The notes beneath the pieces are model-generated. The model searched no databases, was not told where the DNA came from, and saw nothing but the letters and a program-made list of their open reading frames with translations. A program made the translations under genes and the position numbers. A DNA stretch of 64,000 nucleotides from Dryas octopetala (lineage: Eukaryota > Streptophyta > Magnoliopsida > Rosales > Rosaceae): the NCBI GenBank assembly GCA_963921425.1, contig OY992838.1, forward strand, positions 4,898,001 through 4,962,000. The letters run 5' to 3'. Positions 23,372-36,349 of the stretch are shown piece after piece; the first letter of the stretch is position 1, and the number at the start of each line of letters is the position of its first letter.

Positions 23372-26300
23372 TTAGTCGACATTATCAATTTTGATTGGAG
23401 TAATCTCATCTGCAACCTCGAAGTGTCCAACTAAACGTGCAAAGAAAACCATTTGCTGTTCCAGTGTGAACTTAATGTTCTCAGCCTGGGTATAAATTAT
23501 AATAGAAGAATAAGATCAATCTACTCTTTCCAATCATTTCACTTTGTAAAATACATTTTATAGAAATTAGAATAGAAAATACCTTGCGGAAACCATGTTG
23601 TTCTCCTTCATACTCCACAAGAGCAACAGGCAAACCCTTTTCCTTCAAAGCTTGGTAAATTTTACGAGCTTGATCTGGGGGTACAACCTACAAAATAAAT
23701 TGTACTTTTCAAAGTTAACCCTGCAGAGCATAAAACCCAAGAGTACCACAATTTTATCAACAAATATCCCATTTCCTTAGTGCCGAATTCTCAATCTCTG
23801 GTTATTACACGGTGACGGGATAAAAAAGTTTTAAAAAAGAAAAATAAATGGCCAGGGCTGCTTACCTTGTCTTCCAATCCTTGGAATAAGATTATGGGGC
23901 AAGAAAATTTATCAGCAAAGTTGATTGGTGACCTATCAAAGTAATCCTTTTCACTACCTGCAACCAGTTAAAATTTGGTCCTATTTCAAATGATATCAAT
24001 ACGAATCAAAGAACTAAGTAATGCATCAAATGTCATCTTCTGACTTACCAACAAGACTATCAATATAATGAGATTCAAATTTGTGAGTTTCTGCCCTCAA
24101 CATGTTTAAGTCGGCTACCTGTTCATGAACCAATATGACAAGCAAAATAATTGTCAATTTTCCTGGTCGTATGAAAAATTGTCACCACTAGAAACATAAT
24201 CCAGTCACCAACTAGAAGTTTATGATATATCATCACACCAGAAAAGGGAATAATTGTTCAGCTCTTTTAATCTCTTGCACAATCTCCTAGTGGTTCCTTC
24301 TGATATTGTCGTCCATAAAAAATGAATAATAAACTAAAAGTATAGAATAAGGCACTCACGCCGTACAAGGAAGCTCCGGCCTTGAAGGTGTCTCTAAAAG
24401 CAAGAGCAGCTAAGGTTGTGTACCCACCTGCAGAGCCCCCAGTAATACAAAGCTGTTCCCCATCTACCTTTCCAGAATCCACCTAGATAACAAAATATAT
24501 ATTACCATGGATTGATGTGTGTTCTATCAAATTCAACACCACCATTTAGGAAAGGGGAGGAGGATAAAAGAATACCAGATATTTAGCACAGCTGCAACAA
24601 TCGTTTACATCCACAATCCCCCATTTCTTCAACAGCCGTTCACGATATTCTCTGCCATAACCTTAAAACCCATTGTCTAAGATATAACGAATGTAATTTG
24701 AAAGGCATTTCTTTTTCTGGCCAAACTAACTCAATTAAGAACCACACATGTGAAAAAAATAAATAAATAAATAGAGTTTGAAATCAACTCAGGATTCATG
24801 AACAAGGGGGTGTCTTACTAGCACCATCAATTTGCAACAACAAAAAAATCCCATAAAGATGAAATTTAAAGAAAAAAAAAACATAAAAATATAATATAAG
24901 GTTAAGAACAAACCAGTGCTTCCACCATAGTTAACATCAACAAATGCCCAACCACGACTAGTCCAGTACTGAACACTCAGATTTAATATTCCACGTGATT
25001 CAGCAGTGGGCCCTCCTGCAGTAAACAAAGAAAACAATGCTATAACAAATTCTATTTGCAGGAATAGTTCATCTACACATTCAAGAGAACAGATAAATCT
25101 GACTACAAACAAGGGCAGCTAATCAAAAGGCAGTACATAAGAGTACTTGAAATGTTACTAGTGTGGGTAAATTTTTAATGAAATGATCTCCTCTGCAATA
25201 AGTTATCATATGTTCCCTGATCTATGTAAATTCTCATAGAGAACTATAAACAATTAAATCCTTTAGTTTAAAACGAGAGGCTCAATGAGGGCAATTTATT
25301 AATCAGAACTATGAATTTTCAAACCATACATACCATGGCTTTTCAATAACAGCGGAGGCTTTTCATTCTGAGAAGCTTGGTAATTTGGATTTGATGGTGG
25401 GTAATAGTAAGCAAAGGCAGTTTGACCAGGAACTTCCGTTGGGAATTCAATTAATTCGGGTAGACTAAAGTACGACTCATATTTTAAACAATCAGGTGAA
25501 GAAGACCAAATAATCTTGAATTCAACTGCTTTCGATTTATGGTCATCTAAAGTTACCTGCACCAAAAAAAAAAAGGATTAAAGAAACTAGACAAAGTGGT
25601 TTCAATTTCCAAAACAAAAGCCTTTGTCTGGCAATTTAAAGATGTATTTTATGATATAGGACATCAAAGCACACCTTAGCAACAGATGACGGATGCACTC
25701 CTGATGCCCCTTCCACGTATAGGCAATTGATCCCCAAAGTCTGCATGGACAATTATGAAAATTTTATAAGTCTATAATCAGGTTCGACACTTAACAACTT
25801 TATCACAGGAACTTAGCAAGGATAAGGTTTTTAGAAGTACAATATTATCCATATCCGTAAAAGGAATATTAAGCAGAGAAAATGAGCCCTGAACATCATC
25901 CAGAATTCCAAGATATGACCTCCCGTTCTGCCTACATGCAAACATCGAAAACTTAAACTAGACTCAATTGCATATATATTAGTGATTACAAATAAGAAGT
26001 CAAATCAAGATAAATGAAACAACCAAACCTGGTTCTTACCTATAGCTGCAAGCAATTACGTTTTTTTGTTCATTACTATGAATAAATTCATAAGAATTCA
26101 TGCCAAAAACCCATAATGGTTTGGAAAACTCAGCATCCAAGGAATAAACTGATATGACTTCATTATTAGACTCAACCTGTAGCCAAAGAAATAATGTAAT
26201 AAAAAATATAAACATATATATAGATAATGAATGCCAATTGACACCAAAAAACTGATGTCCAACAAGACAGCATGTTCAAGCAACATTAAATTGAGTATAC

Positions 26301-28436
26301 TGTTCTTTGATGCCAAAAAACTGCAGTCCAATTAAGCAAAAAACAGAGAGAGATAAAAAAAAAAAAAACTGTTTTCTATCTAGACAACATGTTCAGGCAA
26401 AGTTAAGGTGAGTATACTGTTCTTATACTATTTGCAATAAATTAAGGCAAAACAGAAATGTTAAAGTACGCAATTTACCCATTTATAGAGATTCCAATAC
26501 CCACTCTTTCTGTCAGTAATAAAAAATAGTTCCCCTGCACAGTTCAAGCATAACTAATTAAAGCATACCACAGCATGAAGCAACTGAAGGACTGACGGTT
26601 CAACATTTTTTTAACTAGATTAATAGCAACCATTGAACATGTAATACATGAAACGATTATATGAAATAAACAAAAGGACTGAAAGAAATTGACCGAATCT
26701 GATACAGCAGATAACTTGAGGTATTCTATTGTGAATAGAAAAAAAAAGCCAAGAATTAGTCATGGAAATCTGATCTTGAATTGATGTTGTATGGGAATTC
26801 AAGATTGTTGATCCTACCATTACTTCCCAAAGATAAAATGAGTTCCCCTTTTCCAAAGGGATGCACATATAACTTCTGCCCGATAGTAGAAATACCAGAT
26901 ACTTGTAGTCAATCAAGTATAGTCTATCTAATTAGCATGATAACGAAAAAGCACCTTTAGAAGACCACTTGGGTTCAATTGGAGACTCCTGGATTGTAGG
27001 ATCAGAGCCAGAAACACAGATTCGTTTATAGACTTCTCTGCATGAAATAAGCAATAAAGTATTTTCACTCTTCAGTGGTGACCTAATTTATCTTGGAAAG
27101 ATAATTTTGGGATGCAAATACTGAAGATGAGCAATGTCTTCATGAAAAGAAATTTTCTTACCCATTCTCTGATATATACCCAACCCAAAGTTGAGCCCTA
27201 TCCCATGGCATGTTAGGATGGCACCATTCAATCCATGCCAATCGTTCACCTTTGGGATCCAGACGCGGGAAGGCATAGAAGTCACTTCCACCCACTAGTA
27301 TTTCTGGTTCTGGATATCACATGGCACCACATTAAGAATTAAGACCACTCCTCAATAAATAGTAGTAAAAGTACCATAATAATTTTAGTGTTTGACATAT
27401 ACTATGCACTGGAATGTAAAGCAAGACATGGGTTTTTAACAAACTCTTACCCCGAATGTCCTTGCCATCAAGCCCAACTGTTACAATTGTCGTGATTGAA
27501 TTAGTGCTGCTTTTGCGACGATCTACAAAAATATGAGAATTGGATTGAAACATAAATGCCTTATATAGAAATGAAAACCAGAAGAACTTGCTCTATACTA
27601 ATTAACTATTAAACAACATACCTTCCTGTACAGTGACATAACGGTTAAACCGTGCATCAAACACCCCATCAGCATAACTAACAACTGGTCCACCATAATC
27701 CGGAGTGAGTGGTGAAGGTGAAGAATCTGATCGACACCCAGATGGCCAAAACAGCAATATCAGTCACCAACAGCTTTCAATTAAACATTCACACAAGTTT
27801 GCTTGTTAAAATTTGAAGAACAACAAGCATAATAAGCAATGAGAATGTTACCAGAGGAACTTATAGACTGCTTGTAAAGGCGTTGATCCTTGTAATTGGA
27901 GAAAATGAGTGTATCCCCTGAAACGCTGAAGGCGCCACCTCCGTACTCCTGAGCCAGAGTCCGAACCGCATAGTCCTTGGGCGTAATATCAACCGGTTCA
28001 TCCTCCGGTCTCTCCGGTTCTCTCACCAGAACCGCTCGTCTACACACCAAAAGTATCATCTATCAAAATCAATACATCAAGGATTGCAAGGTATACATGG
28101 ATGGATAGAGAGATAGAAATACCCTGATTCAGCTGGGCGTGACTCCAGCCAGATGAGACGGCCGAGGGGGTCGACGGCGGTGCCGCCGAGTCGCTTGGAG
28201 GCGCCGGAGACGACGTCGGCGGTGATGGGCGATTTCCAAGACCCATAAGGAGCTGTGAGTCTCTCTTGCTTGGGTTCCGAAGAAGAAGAAGAAGAAGTCA
28301 TTTTCGGGCGGTGGTGGTGAGTTTTGGTTGGGACTCGGGCGATGAGTCGTTTACTGATACGGTTGAAATTGAAGGGAGAAGAAGAAGAAGAAGTAGAGAA
28401 GCGAGTGAGAGTAGCTATGGATGACGAGAGAGACAT
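23372..28436 (-). CDS. Prolyl oligopeptidase family (S9) serine peptidase, probably plastid-targeted
   Basis: Eighteen exons on the minus strand: 28436-28123, 28039-27852, 27726-27622, 27522-27451, 27309-27162, 27037-26955, 26534-26479, 26176-26040, 25931-25841, 25740-25675, 25556-25334, 25015-24914, 24661-24576, 24482-24360, 24118-24049, 23957-23866, 23687-23583 and 23485-23372, coding for 724 residues. Residues 1-50 are Ser/Thr/Arg-rich with few acids, like a chloroplast transit peptide. The N-terminal half is a beta-propeller-like region; the C-terminal half is an alpha/beta hydrolase with nucleophile Ser574 in TGGSAGGY, Asp651 in QGLEDK and His683 in EQHGF, a complete triad. Length and order match the Arabidopsis At5g36210 type, often labelled dipeptidyl aminopeptidase BIII-like (from memory). 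It should cleave short peptides; the natural substrate is unknown. Codons before ATG 28436 read TTG GAG AGT CAA and give no earlier ATG. Introns are unremarkable except a local duplication in intron 7. Confidence 0.94.
26257..26423. repeat. Partial tandem duplication in intron 7 of the S9 peptidase gene
   Basis: A segment with CATGTTCAAGCAACATTAAA and GAGTATACTGTTCTT near 26272-26305 recurs, diverged, near 26388-26422 (CATGTTCAGGCAAAGTTAAG, then the same GAGTATACTGTTCTT). The unit is about 115 bases and includes an A-run. Confidence 0.7.
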
Positions 28437-29013
28437 TTGACTCTCCAAAATCTATATTTTATTTGAAGCCAAAAACGTCTACTTCCGAAATCTGATTGCC
28501 CCCAAAAAAACGGTTTTTTAGGGCACCGTTGGAGCCTTTTGGAATGGGCGGGAAACTATGGGCCCTCAACGTTAGAAGGCCAAGAATGGGCCTAAATCTC
28601 TGGGCTTCTGACTCCACTATGGCCCGGCCCCTTATGAGTCCTAAGATGGTTCCAGTCTTTTAAGGCCCCAGATATGGTTTTGAGCCCACTCCAGAGAACA
28701 TACACATTCCTTTCAAGTTTAATTGGCAATACTTGTTTAGGACCATGCCTTAACTTAAATAGATAAATAACTTATTTTTTGTTAATTCCTTATTTAACGA
28801 CTAACTTGACTACATCTTGCATCAATTATTGGAAAAATTATTGAGCGATAAGAGAGATGTTCACTTGCTTGTTTGTGCATGGCTTGTACTCCACATTGTC
28901 TAATCTCTATATGAGACCAACACATTAAGGAAACTTTTCTTCAAAAAGGTGTGCTCTTATTGAAATCAAGTAATAAACCAAATCAAAATCCTATCACATA
29001 GAATTACTTTACC

Positions 29014-29611
29014 GGCACATTTGCTAACATAAAATGGGAGTGGAAAGGAATTGGAGAGAAAAGAATGAAAAAGAGAAGGAATTGGAGTGGGGAGGAGTCT
29101 TTTTCATTAAGCCGTTTACTAACCATCTGGAATCATAATGACAGTGAAATTGATTCAGACTCATGTATTTACTAATGGTCATGAATTGAATCAAAACTAG
29201 TTTAATTACTTAAAATTTTGAGGGTTATTAAAAAAGTTTTATTGTCTTAATAGGGTATTTTAGAGTTATTAAAAAAGTTTGAGAGTAAAGAGATTAGCCC
29301 ATGGTCGGTGGGATAAGGGTTAGAAATAGGTTAGGTTCAAGGTTCGATTACCTTAAATGTAACAAAAAAAAAAAACGTTTGAGAGTAACTTTAATATGAA
29401 GCTTTGACTTCAAGTGGAATGTGAATCAATAGTTCAATACCAAGTTCTCCTCAAAAAGTGTGATTGCTGAAATAAGAGGGGTGTGATTACTAATTTTGAA
29501 GTAAACCTCACTTACTTTTTTATTCTCAAATATAAGTAAACACAAGATTTGAGTGGAATGAGAGTTATTCATATTCTTTTCAACTCTCATTCTATGTTAA
29601 TAAACGTGCCC
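29014..29611. mobile_element. MITE (hAT-like ends) hosting a SINE
   Basis: The left end GGCACATTTGCTAACATA and the right end in reverse (GGCACGTTTATTAACATA) match over at least 25 bases and continue as AATGGGAGTGGAAAGGAAT against AATGAGAGTTGAAAAGAAT. No exact target duplication, so the superfamily is tentative. A SINE sits inside at 29289-29376. Confidence 0.65.
29277..29388 (+). mobile_element. tRNA-derived SINE with 12-base target duplication
   Basis: Body 29289-29376 (88 bases) has a box A-like TTAGCCCATGGTCGG, a box B-like GGTTCGATTACC about 45 bases later, and ends in an A-run. It is bracketed by the perfect direct repeat GTTTGAGAGTAA (29277-29288 and 29377-29388). Promoter boxes, poly-A end and target duplication together support a very short SINE. 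Confidence 0.82.
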
Positions 29612-31593
29612 TAAGTGTACTTAAGTGGAATTAACCATCTTATCATAAGCAAGATAAGTCTAATGTATGATATAAGACATACAATGAGGTGAGTCTCAGA
29701 ATATATGAGTCTCACTTCAATATATATATATATATATATGGATGTCCTATAAAACATGCCCCATTAAAAAATGAATGCTACATATTATTATAAATCCATC
29801 ACTCTTTTACTCACACACGCTCCATGTATTGATACAAAATGGTGCTCCACAAGACCTCAAATCAATCCATCACCTATATTATTGGTTTGTTGTCAATGCT
29901 CTAACTTCTAAGTGGTGAGATCATGTTTAGTTGTAGCTTTATGTTGCATCAATGCAGACTAAACCTTTTGGTGATTTCATATATATATATATATATGGAG
30001 CCCACCATTGCTGCAGGTAAGTTATTAGTCTTGCTTGCATCCAAAGTATGCTTAAACGACCATAGCTTTTTATCCAACCATACATGTGGTAGATAGAAGA
30101 AGCAGCATAGCTACACGGCTACACATATAGGAGGTCTTTTTTCCTGTATATAAATCCAACCGATATACATAAAAACATTATTAAAAGAAACTATAACTTT
30201 TGTATGAGATTGTGGGCACCATAAAATAATAATACAACAGATGCTGTTTAATATTGTCAAATGATCATGGTTTCATGGTGTGATGCCGACAGTACTGCTT
30301 CTTTTCTATTGATCATGGCCAAAGGAGCCCCATCTTGGACACTGACCCTCCTTCTGTTTTGAGTCTTTGGACCTTATTGTTAAATATGTAGTGGACCCCT
30401 AAATAAAGGGGTTTATCTGTTGCTAGTAATTAAAACTGAGTCACTAATTTTCTGCTTTTTTATTTTATTTTTTTACTGGTTTTGAGAAGAAAATTCTAAC
30501 GCTGCAAATGAGCAAAAGGGATATATGCATTGATGAACACAAACCAGACCCTGTGACTCTCTGTGAGGTTGTGACCATGAAACTAAAAAAACCACTTTGC
30601 ACAACTTATATAATCCACTCATTCCATGACTAGCTTTTGCTTCCTAACATGGGTTTCTGAAAGCAATGGTTCTGGGTCTCTGACATAGAAGAGGGAGGAA
30701 CTAAAAGGAGGCAGAGAAAGGGATAGTCACTAACAACAGCAAAAGCAGAAACTAGCAAAGTTCCATGGATAAACAGGAGATCAATATTTGGGGAAATATG
30801 AGCTGCACCTCAATAATTATTGAGCATTTAGGATGGGGTTTGGCAAAAGCATAAAGGGAGTGATATTGATGCCCAATGTGATGATCAGAGAGGCACATGC
30901 AAAACCAGCATTGCCACAGTCCTTTTTTACATGCTTTTTGATTTTTTTTCTTCCTCCCCATGGCCCTTCCCCACAATCTGTGTGGTCCGACCTCCCTTAT
31001 CTTATCACATTCAACCCCCATCTCTTTTCATCACTAAACTTTGTCACATCAATCTTTAGTCCCATTAATTTCCTTTCACTCTTAAACAACTTGAAGGGTC
31101 TCAAATCCCTTTCCCACTTCAAAGATTCCAATTACACGACACAATCCAACTGACCAACCAAACTAGTTCCTAACTCCTTAGTTCCTAACTCCTTTCTTCC
31201 TTCCCTTTAGGAGCTTGTTACAAATTAAGTGGATCCGATATCATGGTTCCATATTGTAACTTTGATATATATTGGTGGCTTATCTCCTAACAGCTTAAAC
31301 TTTTGAGATTAGTAGTTGTCTAATATAGTATTAAATCTTTGTTTGCAAGAGGTTCTAAGTTCGATCTTCATTCCTCACTTTTTTATTGGTTTGCATGGTG
31401 TCTCTCCACATATAGAATAGAATTTTTGGAGCTAGTGGTTATCTAACATGTATCAAATTTATGATCATTTTACATTAAGTAAATTTAGAGTGATATTTCC
31501 CTATGTTACACCAAAGTTTTTTGAGATAAAACTAAATATCTGAACACACTTTTAAGTGATTAAGTTAGAGACAATATCAGTGCAACGTGGAGG

Positions 31594-31625
31594 TTGAAAG
31601 ATGAAAGATGAAAGATGAAAGATGG
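31594..31625. repeat. 7-base tandem repeat (GATGAAA)n
   Basis: About four copies of a GATGAAA unit just upstream of the TATA box of the MIZ1-like gene. Confidence 0.8.
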
Positions 31626-31654
31626 ATAGAGTACCATTCCCCAACCTTCCCCTC

Positions 31655-31662
31655 TATATATA
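31655..31662 (+). promoter_or_regulatory. TATA box of the MIZ1-like gene
   Basis: TATATATA about 90 bases before the start codon, after a CT-rich segment. Confidence 0.7.
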
Positions 31663-31749
31663 TGTTATATTAGCGTACACATCCAAACAATCCTATCTAA
31701 CATACCCTTCTAGTACTCCTTGAATTGATACTTTAAACAAAACCCAGCA

Positions 31750-32454
31750 ATGCCATCTGTGCACTCAAGCCCCTTCTTCCACATGGAAAACTCAGCCCTA
31801 TTTTCTTTGATCCGGCATACTCATACTCCCAGCGAAAAGCGATCAAAGTCATCATCATCCGGAGGAGGCCTCCTCAAGATGTTCAAACTCTTTCCCATGT
31901 TGACATCAGGCTGCAAAATGGTTGCTCTGTTAGGCAGGCCTAGAAAGCCTTTACTAAAAGACAATGCCACAACAGGCACCATTTTCGGCTACCGCAAAGG
32001 CAGAGTGTGCCTAGCAATACAAGAAGACCCCCATTGCATGCCAATCTTTGTAATAGAGCTGCCAATTCAGAGCAGTGCTTTTCACAAGGAAATGGCATCA
32101 GACATAGTCAGAATTGCTCTGGAGAGTGAGACAAAGACACCCAAGAAGAAAGTGTTGGAGGAATTTGTTTGGGCTGTGTATTGTAATGGCAGAAAAATTG
32201 GGTATTCCATTAGGAGGAAGCAAATGTCAGAGGATGAGCTTCATGTCATGCAAACCTTGAGAGGAGTTTCAATGGGTGCTGGGGTGCTTCCAAGCCCATC
32301 TGAGAAGGAATATGCAGCAGATGGGGAGTTGACTTACATAAGGGCAAGGTTTGAGAGGGTGGTGGGATCAAAAGACTCTGAATCTTTGTACATGATTAAT
32401 CCAGATGGTGCTCCAGGGCCAGAATTAAGTATTTTCTTTGTAAGAGCTCACTAA
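31750..32454 (+). CDS. MIZU-KUSSEI 1-like (DUF617) protein
   Basis: Intronless gene for 234 residues. DUF617 fills the C-terminal two thirds: TGTIFGYRKGRVCLAIQEDP near residues 77-96, then FVIELPIQSSAFHKEMASDI, an EEFVWAVYCNGRKIGYSIRR block, HVMQTLRGVSMGAGVLP, ELTYIRARFERVVGSKDSES and the terminal LYMINPDGAPGPELSIFFVR. All are diagnostic of the plant MIZ1 family, whose founding member is needed for root hydrotropism and associates with the ER membrane. The N-terminal 70 residues are variable and Ser/Lys-rich. The protein is shorter than Arabidopsis MIZ1 (about 300 residues from memory) but the domain is intact. The start fits the TATA box spacing; two later in-frame ATGs lie before the domain, so a shorter product cannot be excluded. 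Which paralogue this is cannot be told. Confidence 0.94.
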   Translation: MPSVHSSPFFHMENSALFSLIRHTHTPSEKRSKSSSSGGGLLKMFKLFPMLTSGCKMVALLGRPRKPLLKDNATTGTIFGYRKGRVCLAIQEDPHCMPIFVIELPIQSSAFHKEMASDIVRIALESETKTPKKKVLEEFVWAVYCNGRKIGYSIRRKQMSEDELHVMQTLRGVSMGAGVLPSPSEKEYAADGELTYIRARFERVVGSKDSESLYMINPDGAPGPELSIFFVRAH

Positions 32455-35086
32455 AAGTTATGTACCATTTTCTTTAATCTAGGTTGTGTTAATGTAAACT
32501 AAGGTTTTCAGGTGCATTAATTCATTGTATTCAAAGTTCAATGATTGGTGGAGCACAAAATTTACCATGTTTTTTTTAGCATCATCAATCATGATTTTGA
32601 TCTTTTTTAGCATAAAGAAGTACAGTATTGTCAAGGAATTGAGTTCCAAAAGTATCATTAATATAAGTTCCATATATGCAGCTTTTGCCAATTATTTCTT
32701 GAAGCTTGTGTCAGGAAATTGTATGTTTCGTCAGAAACACAGAGAAAATAAAACACCAAAAGTATAGTCCTACATTCCTACTGCACAGAAAAAATAGATT
32801 ATGTTGTAATAGCTCATACAGTTTTAAATTGAAGTAAATGAGCCAACTTAAGGGAAGAAGAAAATTTTAAACATCAATTTAGTATTGGATATATATAATT
32901 TCATTTAAAATTTTAATTTAGGCAAAGAAAATATGATGCCATGGACTCAAAACATGGATTGCAGTCTCTAGTTTGGGCTATAATAATTGATTCTATAAAA
33001 AAGAATACTGTTGCCAAGTATTATTTCAATAATTATAACAATCGAAATATTGTATTAGTTAGTAACAAGACACAAAATTTAGCCCACAAATTACGTCAAA
33101 AAATTCTGATTATCTCTCAAATCTCATCAACTTCCTTCCCCGTCAATTATTTTGAGCACTCCATCAAATTAATGGAAGACAATCATATGAAAGAATCATT
33201 AATGGGCTAAAAAAGTTTTGGACCACACTCAACAAGATAGGCCGGTTGAGGTTGTACCTCTGAAATTAATGTCTTCTCCAACAAAATTATTTTTTTAATA
33301 AAAAAGTGGGTCTCTTTTCTTTTGCTTTTTTTGTTGCTCTAGGCCCTATCTACCTGGTCCGGTTAACTTAAGGCCTAACTTGAGCTGAAAACCTATCTTA
33401 GCTGCTCAAGTGAGTCTTTCTAGATTCATCCAGCAAGGACAGGAATGGGCAACTAGAATGGGCCTTGGAGTTGTACAAGTGTACAAACCTACATGGCTAC
33501 AATGGCTCAACTGGTCAAGCTTCCAAAACCAAGTCTATAATGGTTTTTTTAATTATTTTTATCCATATTTCAATAGGGTTTATAATTCTTATTCAGTACT
33601 TATATTTTAAGATTTAATTCTCAAATTTTTGGTGTTAGGGGGACTTATTGAGCTGTTTTTTACCCGCCATTTGAATGACCAAATAGGTCGTTTGAACGAC
33701 ATGACTGTTGTAATATGATTATCTGTTTAAAATCAATTGATTTACAATATACTAACCTTAAACTAAACATGCTCAATCAGAGTTGTCCAGCAAGACCTGA
33801 CCCAAATAAATTACTTAGATTGCAAGCTATCCTTATTGGATAAAGTTGAGTTAGGTAGGTAAAAGAAATATGTTTAGATCTTCTATAGTCTAAGTAGTCT
33901 ATGTATATATTTTAATCTTTGTCCATCTGTCAACAGCTTCCATATTCAACAAATGCCCATCTAAAATTCTGCAACTTGTAGATTACTAGCTAGATTTGAA
34001 ATTTGAAGGGTTACTATCTGCTGAGGCGGATGCATGGTTGAAAAATACTCGATAGCGTTGTTACTTATTATAGTCATAGACTCATAGACAAATGGTTGGA
34101 CGTTTTTTCTCTTTTGAAAGAAAAAAAGGTCCATGCCTCTATGAGACTCCATATACCATAAAAGAGGCACAAAGAGAGAGTTTTGACAACCCAAAGAAGG
34201 AAACAAACCAAGAAGCATCACTAGTCATATCACTCATAGTCATACAGAGAAATAGAGAGGAAAATGTATACTATTATGCAGAGCAGTCCAAGGCCTTCAA
34301 GCTAGCTAGCACAAAAGCGACAAGTTTCAATCCATTTAATTATGGCCTAAGTGGAATTTAATTGAGATTAAATACCATCTACTTGACCAAATAATCATTG
34401 ATCAAAATATAATATTATCGTGTTAATACTTATTACTTTATAATTCATACTTTTGTTATAATTTAAATGGGAAACTTGAATTGGAGTTTGAAATAGTTGA
34501 ACTAATATATTCTTGTGTTTCAAATCCATGATCCATCATGTAATTATTCATTATTAATGTTGGTTATTCCATATTAATATCATTTGGAGAAAGAAAAAAA
34601 AAAACAGTGGCATCCATTAATTACATGCGAACAATCACAAAAAATTAAGCTTATTAGCTAGGGATACAACTTTTCTTAATTCTAATCAAACAAACATATC
34701 TTAATTAAGTCAAATGAATGAGTCGAAAGACAAACAAGAGGCAAGTAAAAACTGGTGGGAAGAAAACAACGAGAATATCAACAAACCATTTAAAGTTTAA
34801 CCAAATTTGTTGACCAAGGAGGACGAGAAGGACAAGGTACCAGTTCTCACGCGGTATTGGGCCTATAGTTACAGTAGTGGGGCCAACCCAACCGGCAAAT
34901 GGGTTGGAAGGGGACACTTTGGGACCCACCTGATAGTAACCGGACCAACTGGCCCAAATCTCTTTCTTCACGGAAAATATCTAATTACATAAACCAGTCG
35001 AAGTTCAGGGCCCACCTACAAGCTACAACCAACCGTACACAATTACTACTTTTTTTTTATTATTCTTAATTTTCTTTTTGGGTATT

Positions 35087-35440
35087 TTTCAATTTTGTTA
35101 CTTGAATTTGAGTCTTGTCCCAAGACTCCCAACTAAGTACTTAAACTATTATTTGTCCTAATTTTATACTAAACTCTTATTATGTCTCAATTTAGTATAT
35201 AAGCTGATTTTTAAAAAATAATACATCAAAATTAGAGGCATTTAAGTCAACAAAAGATCGGTAATAAACCAAATTAACCATAGATATAAGACATGTGTAA
35301 TACACATGACCAAATTTTGTTAGTATTTTTTAACAAAAGTCACATTGTATACTAATTTTGGACAAAATAAAAGTTTAGGTGTGAAATTTGGACAAATAAT
35401 AATTTATATATCTAGTTGGGATAAAGGCCAAAGTTCAGGT
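35087..35440. mobile_element. Degenerate inverted-repeat element
   Basis: The left arm (TTTGTTACTTGAATTTGAGT, then ACTTAAACTATTATTTGTCC) is a diverged complement of the right arm that ends near TTCAGGTACAAAAA. It shares the ACAAATAAAAGTTTAGGTA-type motif with the element at 35928-36349. Ends are approximate. Confidence 0.55.
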
Positions 35441-35927
35441 ACAAAAAAATTTTATTTTATTTTTTTTAAAACCCTTTATTTTTACTATAAATTTGAGATT
35501 TTACTAAAAAACTTTGAAATTTTTTGAAGACCGACCCTTTTTAGTCTTTATTAAAGACTTTTAACACTTTTTTTTTTTTAGAATTTAGACATCTAATCCT
35601 CAAATAGTGCTTAAGCTCCCATTAAGAAGTGATTGAATTCTCAATGAGCATTACTTGACAGGGTTGAGCACTAATGGAGGGAGGTTTGAGTAATTATCGA
35701 TGTGAGCTCGAGTACTACTCGATGGCTAGATTTCTAAATTAAAAAAAAATTGCTAAAAATCTTTAAATTCAACAAATTGTGGTTAGTTTTCTAATTTTGT
35801 AAAAAAAATAATCGTGTCGCATGTATATATAATACGACAATGGTACAATATTATTGAAAATTTTTTTTATGGGACAGTTGTATACGTCTATTGTCACATG
35901 ATGGAAAAAATAACCACATAAAATATA

Positions 35928-36349
35928 GGGTTTTTTTCATATTTAGTACCTGAACTTTGACCATTGTCTTAATGGGATACCTAAACTTTTATTTGTCTCA
36001 ATTGAGTACCTAAACTTTTATTTTGTGTCTAATAGGTACCAAAATGAATTTATGTTAAAATTATCAACAAAAGTTATGAGCAATATAGTCATTTCAAAAA
36101 AAAAATTTTTTAATTTTTTTTGTTTGTTGTGTGTTTTTTTTTTTAATAATTTTAAACATATAAAGAAAATAATTAAAATATACTTTGACTATATTGCCCC
36201 TAATTTTTATTGAAAATTTTAACAAAAATTCATTTTGGTACCTATTAGACACAAAATAAAAGTTTAGGTACTCAATTGGGACAAATAAAAGTTTAGGTAC
36301 CACATTAAGATAAGGGTCAAAGTTTAGGTACTAAATATGAAATAAACCC
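35928..36349. mobile_element. Mutator-type MITE with 9-base target duplication
   Basis: A 422-base element with inverted arms of about 170 bases: the left end GGGTTTTTTTCATATTTAGT pairs with the right end in reverse (GGGTTTATTTCATATTTAGT). Perfect direct repeat TAAAATATA flanks it (35919-35927 and 36350-36358). The middle is A/T homopolymer-rich and encodes nothing. Confidence 0.88.

Larger units (their letters stand above)
28437..31749. other. Spacer between divergent S9 peptidase and MIZ1-like genes
   Basis: Holds the promoters of two divergently transcribed genes. Contents: an inverted-repeat element at about 29014-29611 with a SINE nested in it, TA runs near 29719-29739 and 29980-29995, and a GATGAAA tandem repeat before the MIZ1-like TATA box. 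The 31290-31450 stretch holds two diverged copies of a motif like TTTTGAGATTAGTAGTTGTC. The small frames at 30.75-31.15 kb overlap on both strands and look non-coding. Confidence 0.55.

Noticed and set aside
26620-26916. 98-codon minus-strand frame inside the S9 peptidase gene
   Set aside because: It lies in intron 6; the correct frame passes directly from the exon ending at 26955 to the exon starting at 26534 ([13 protein letters not shown]).
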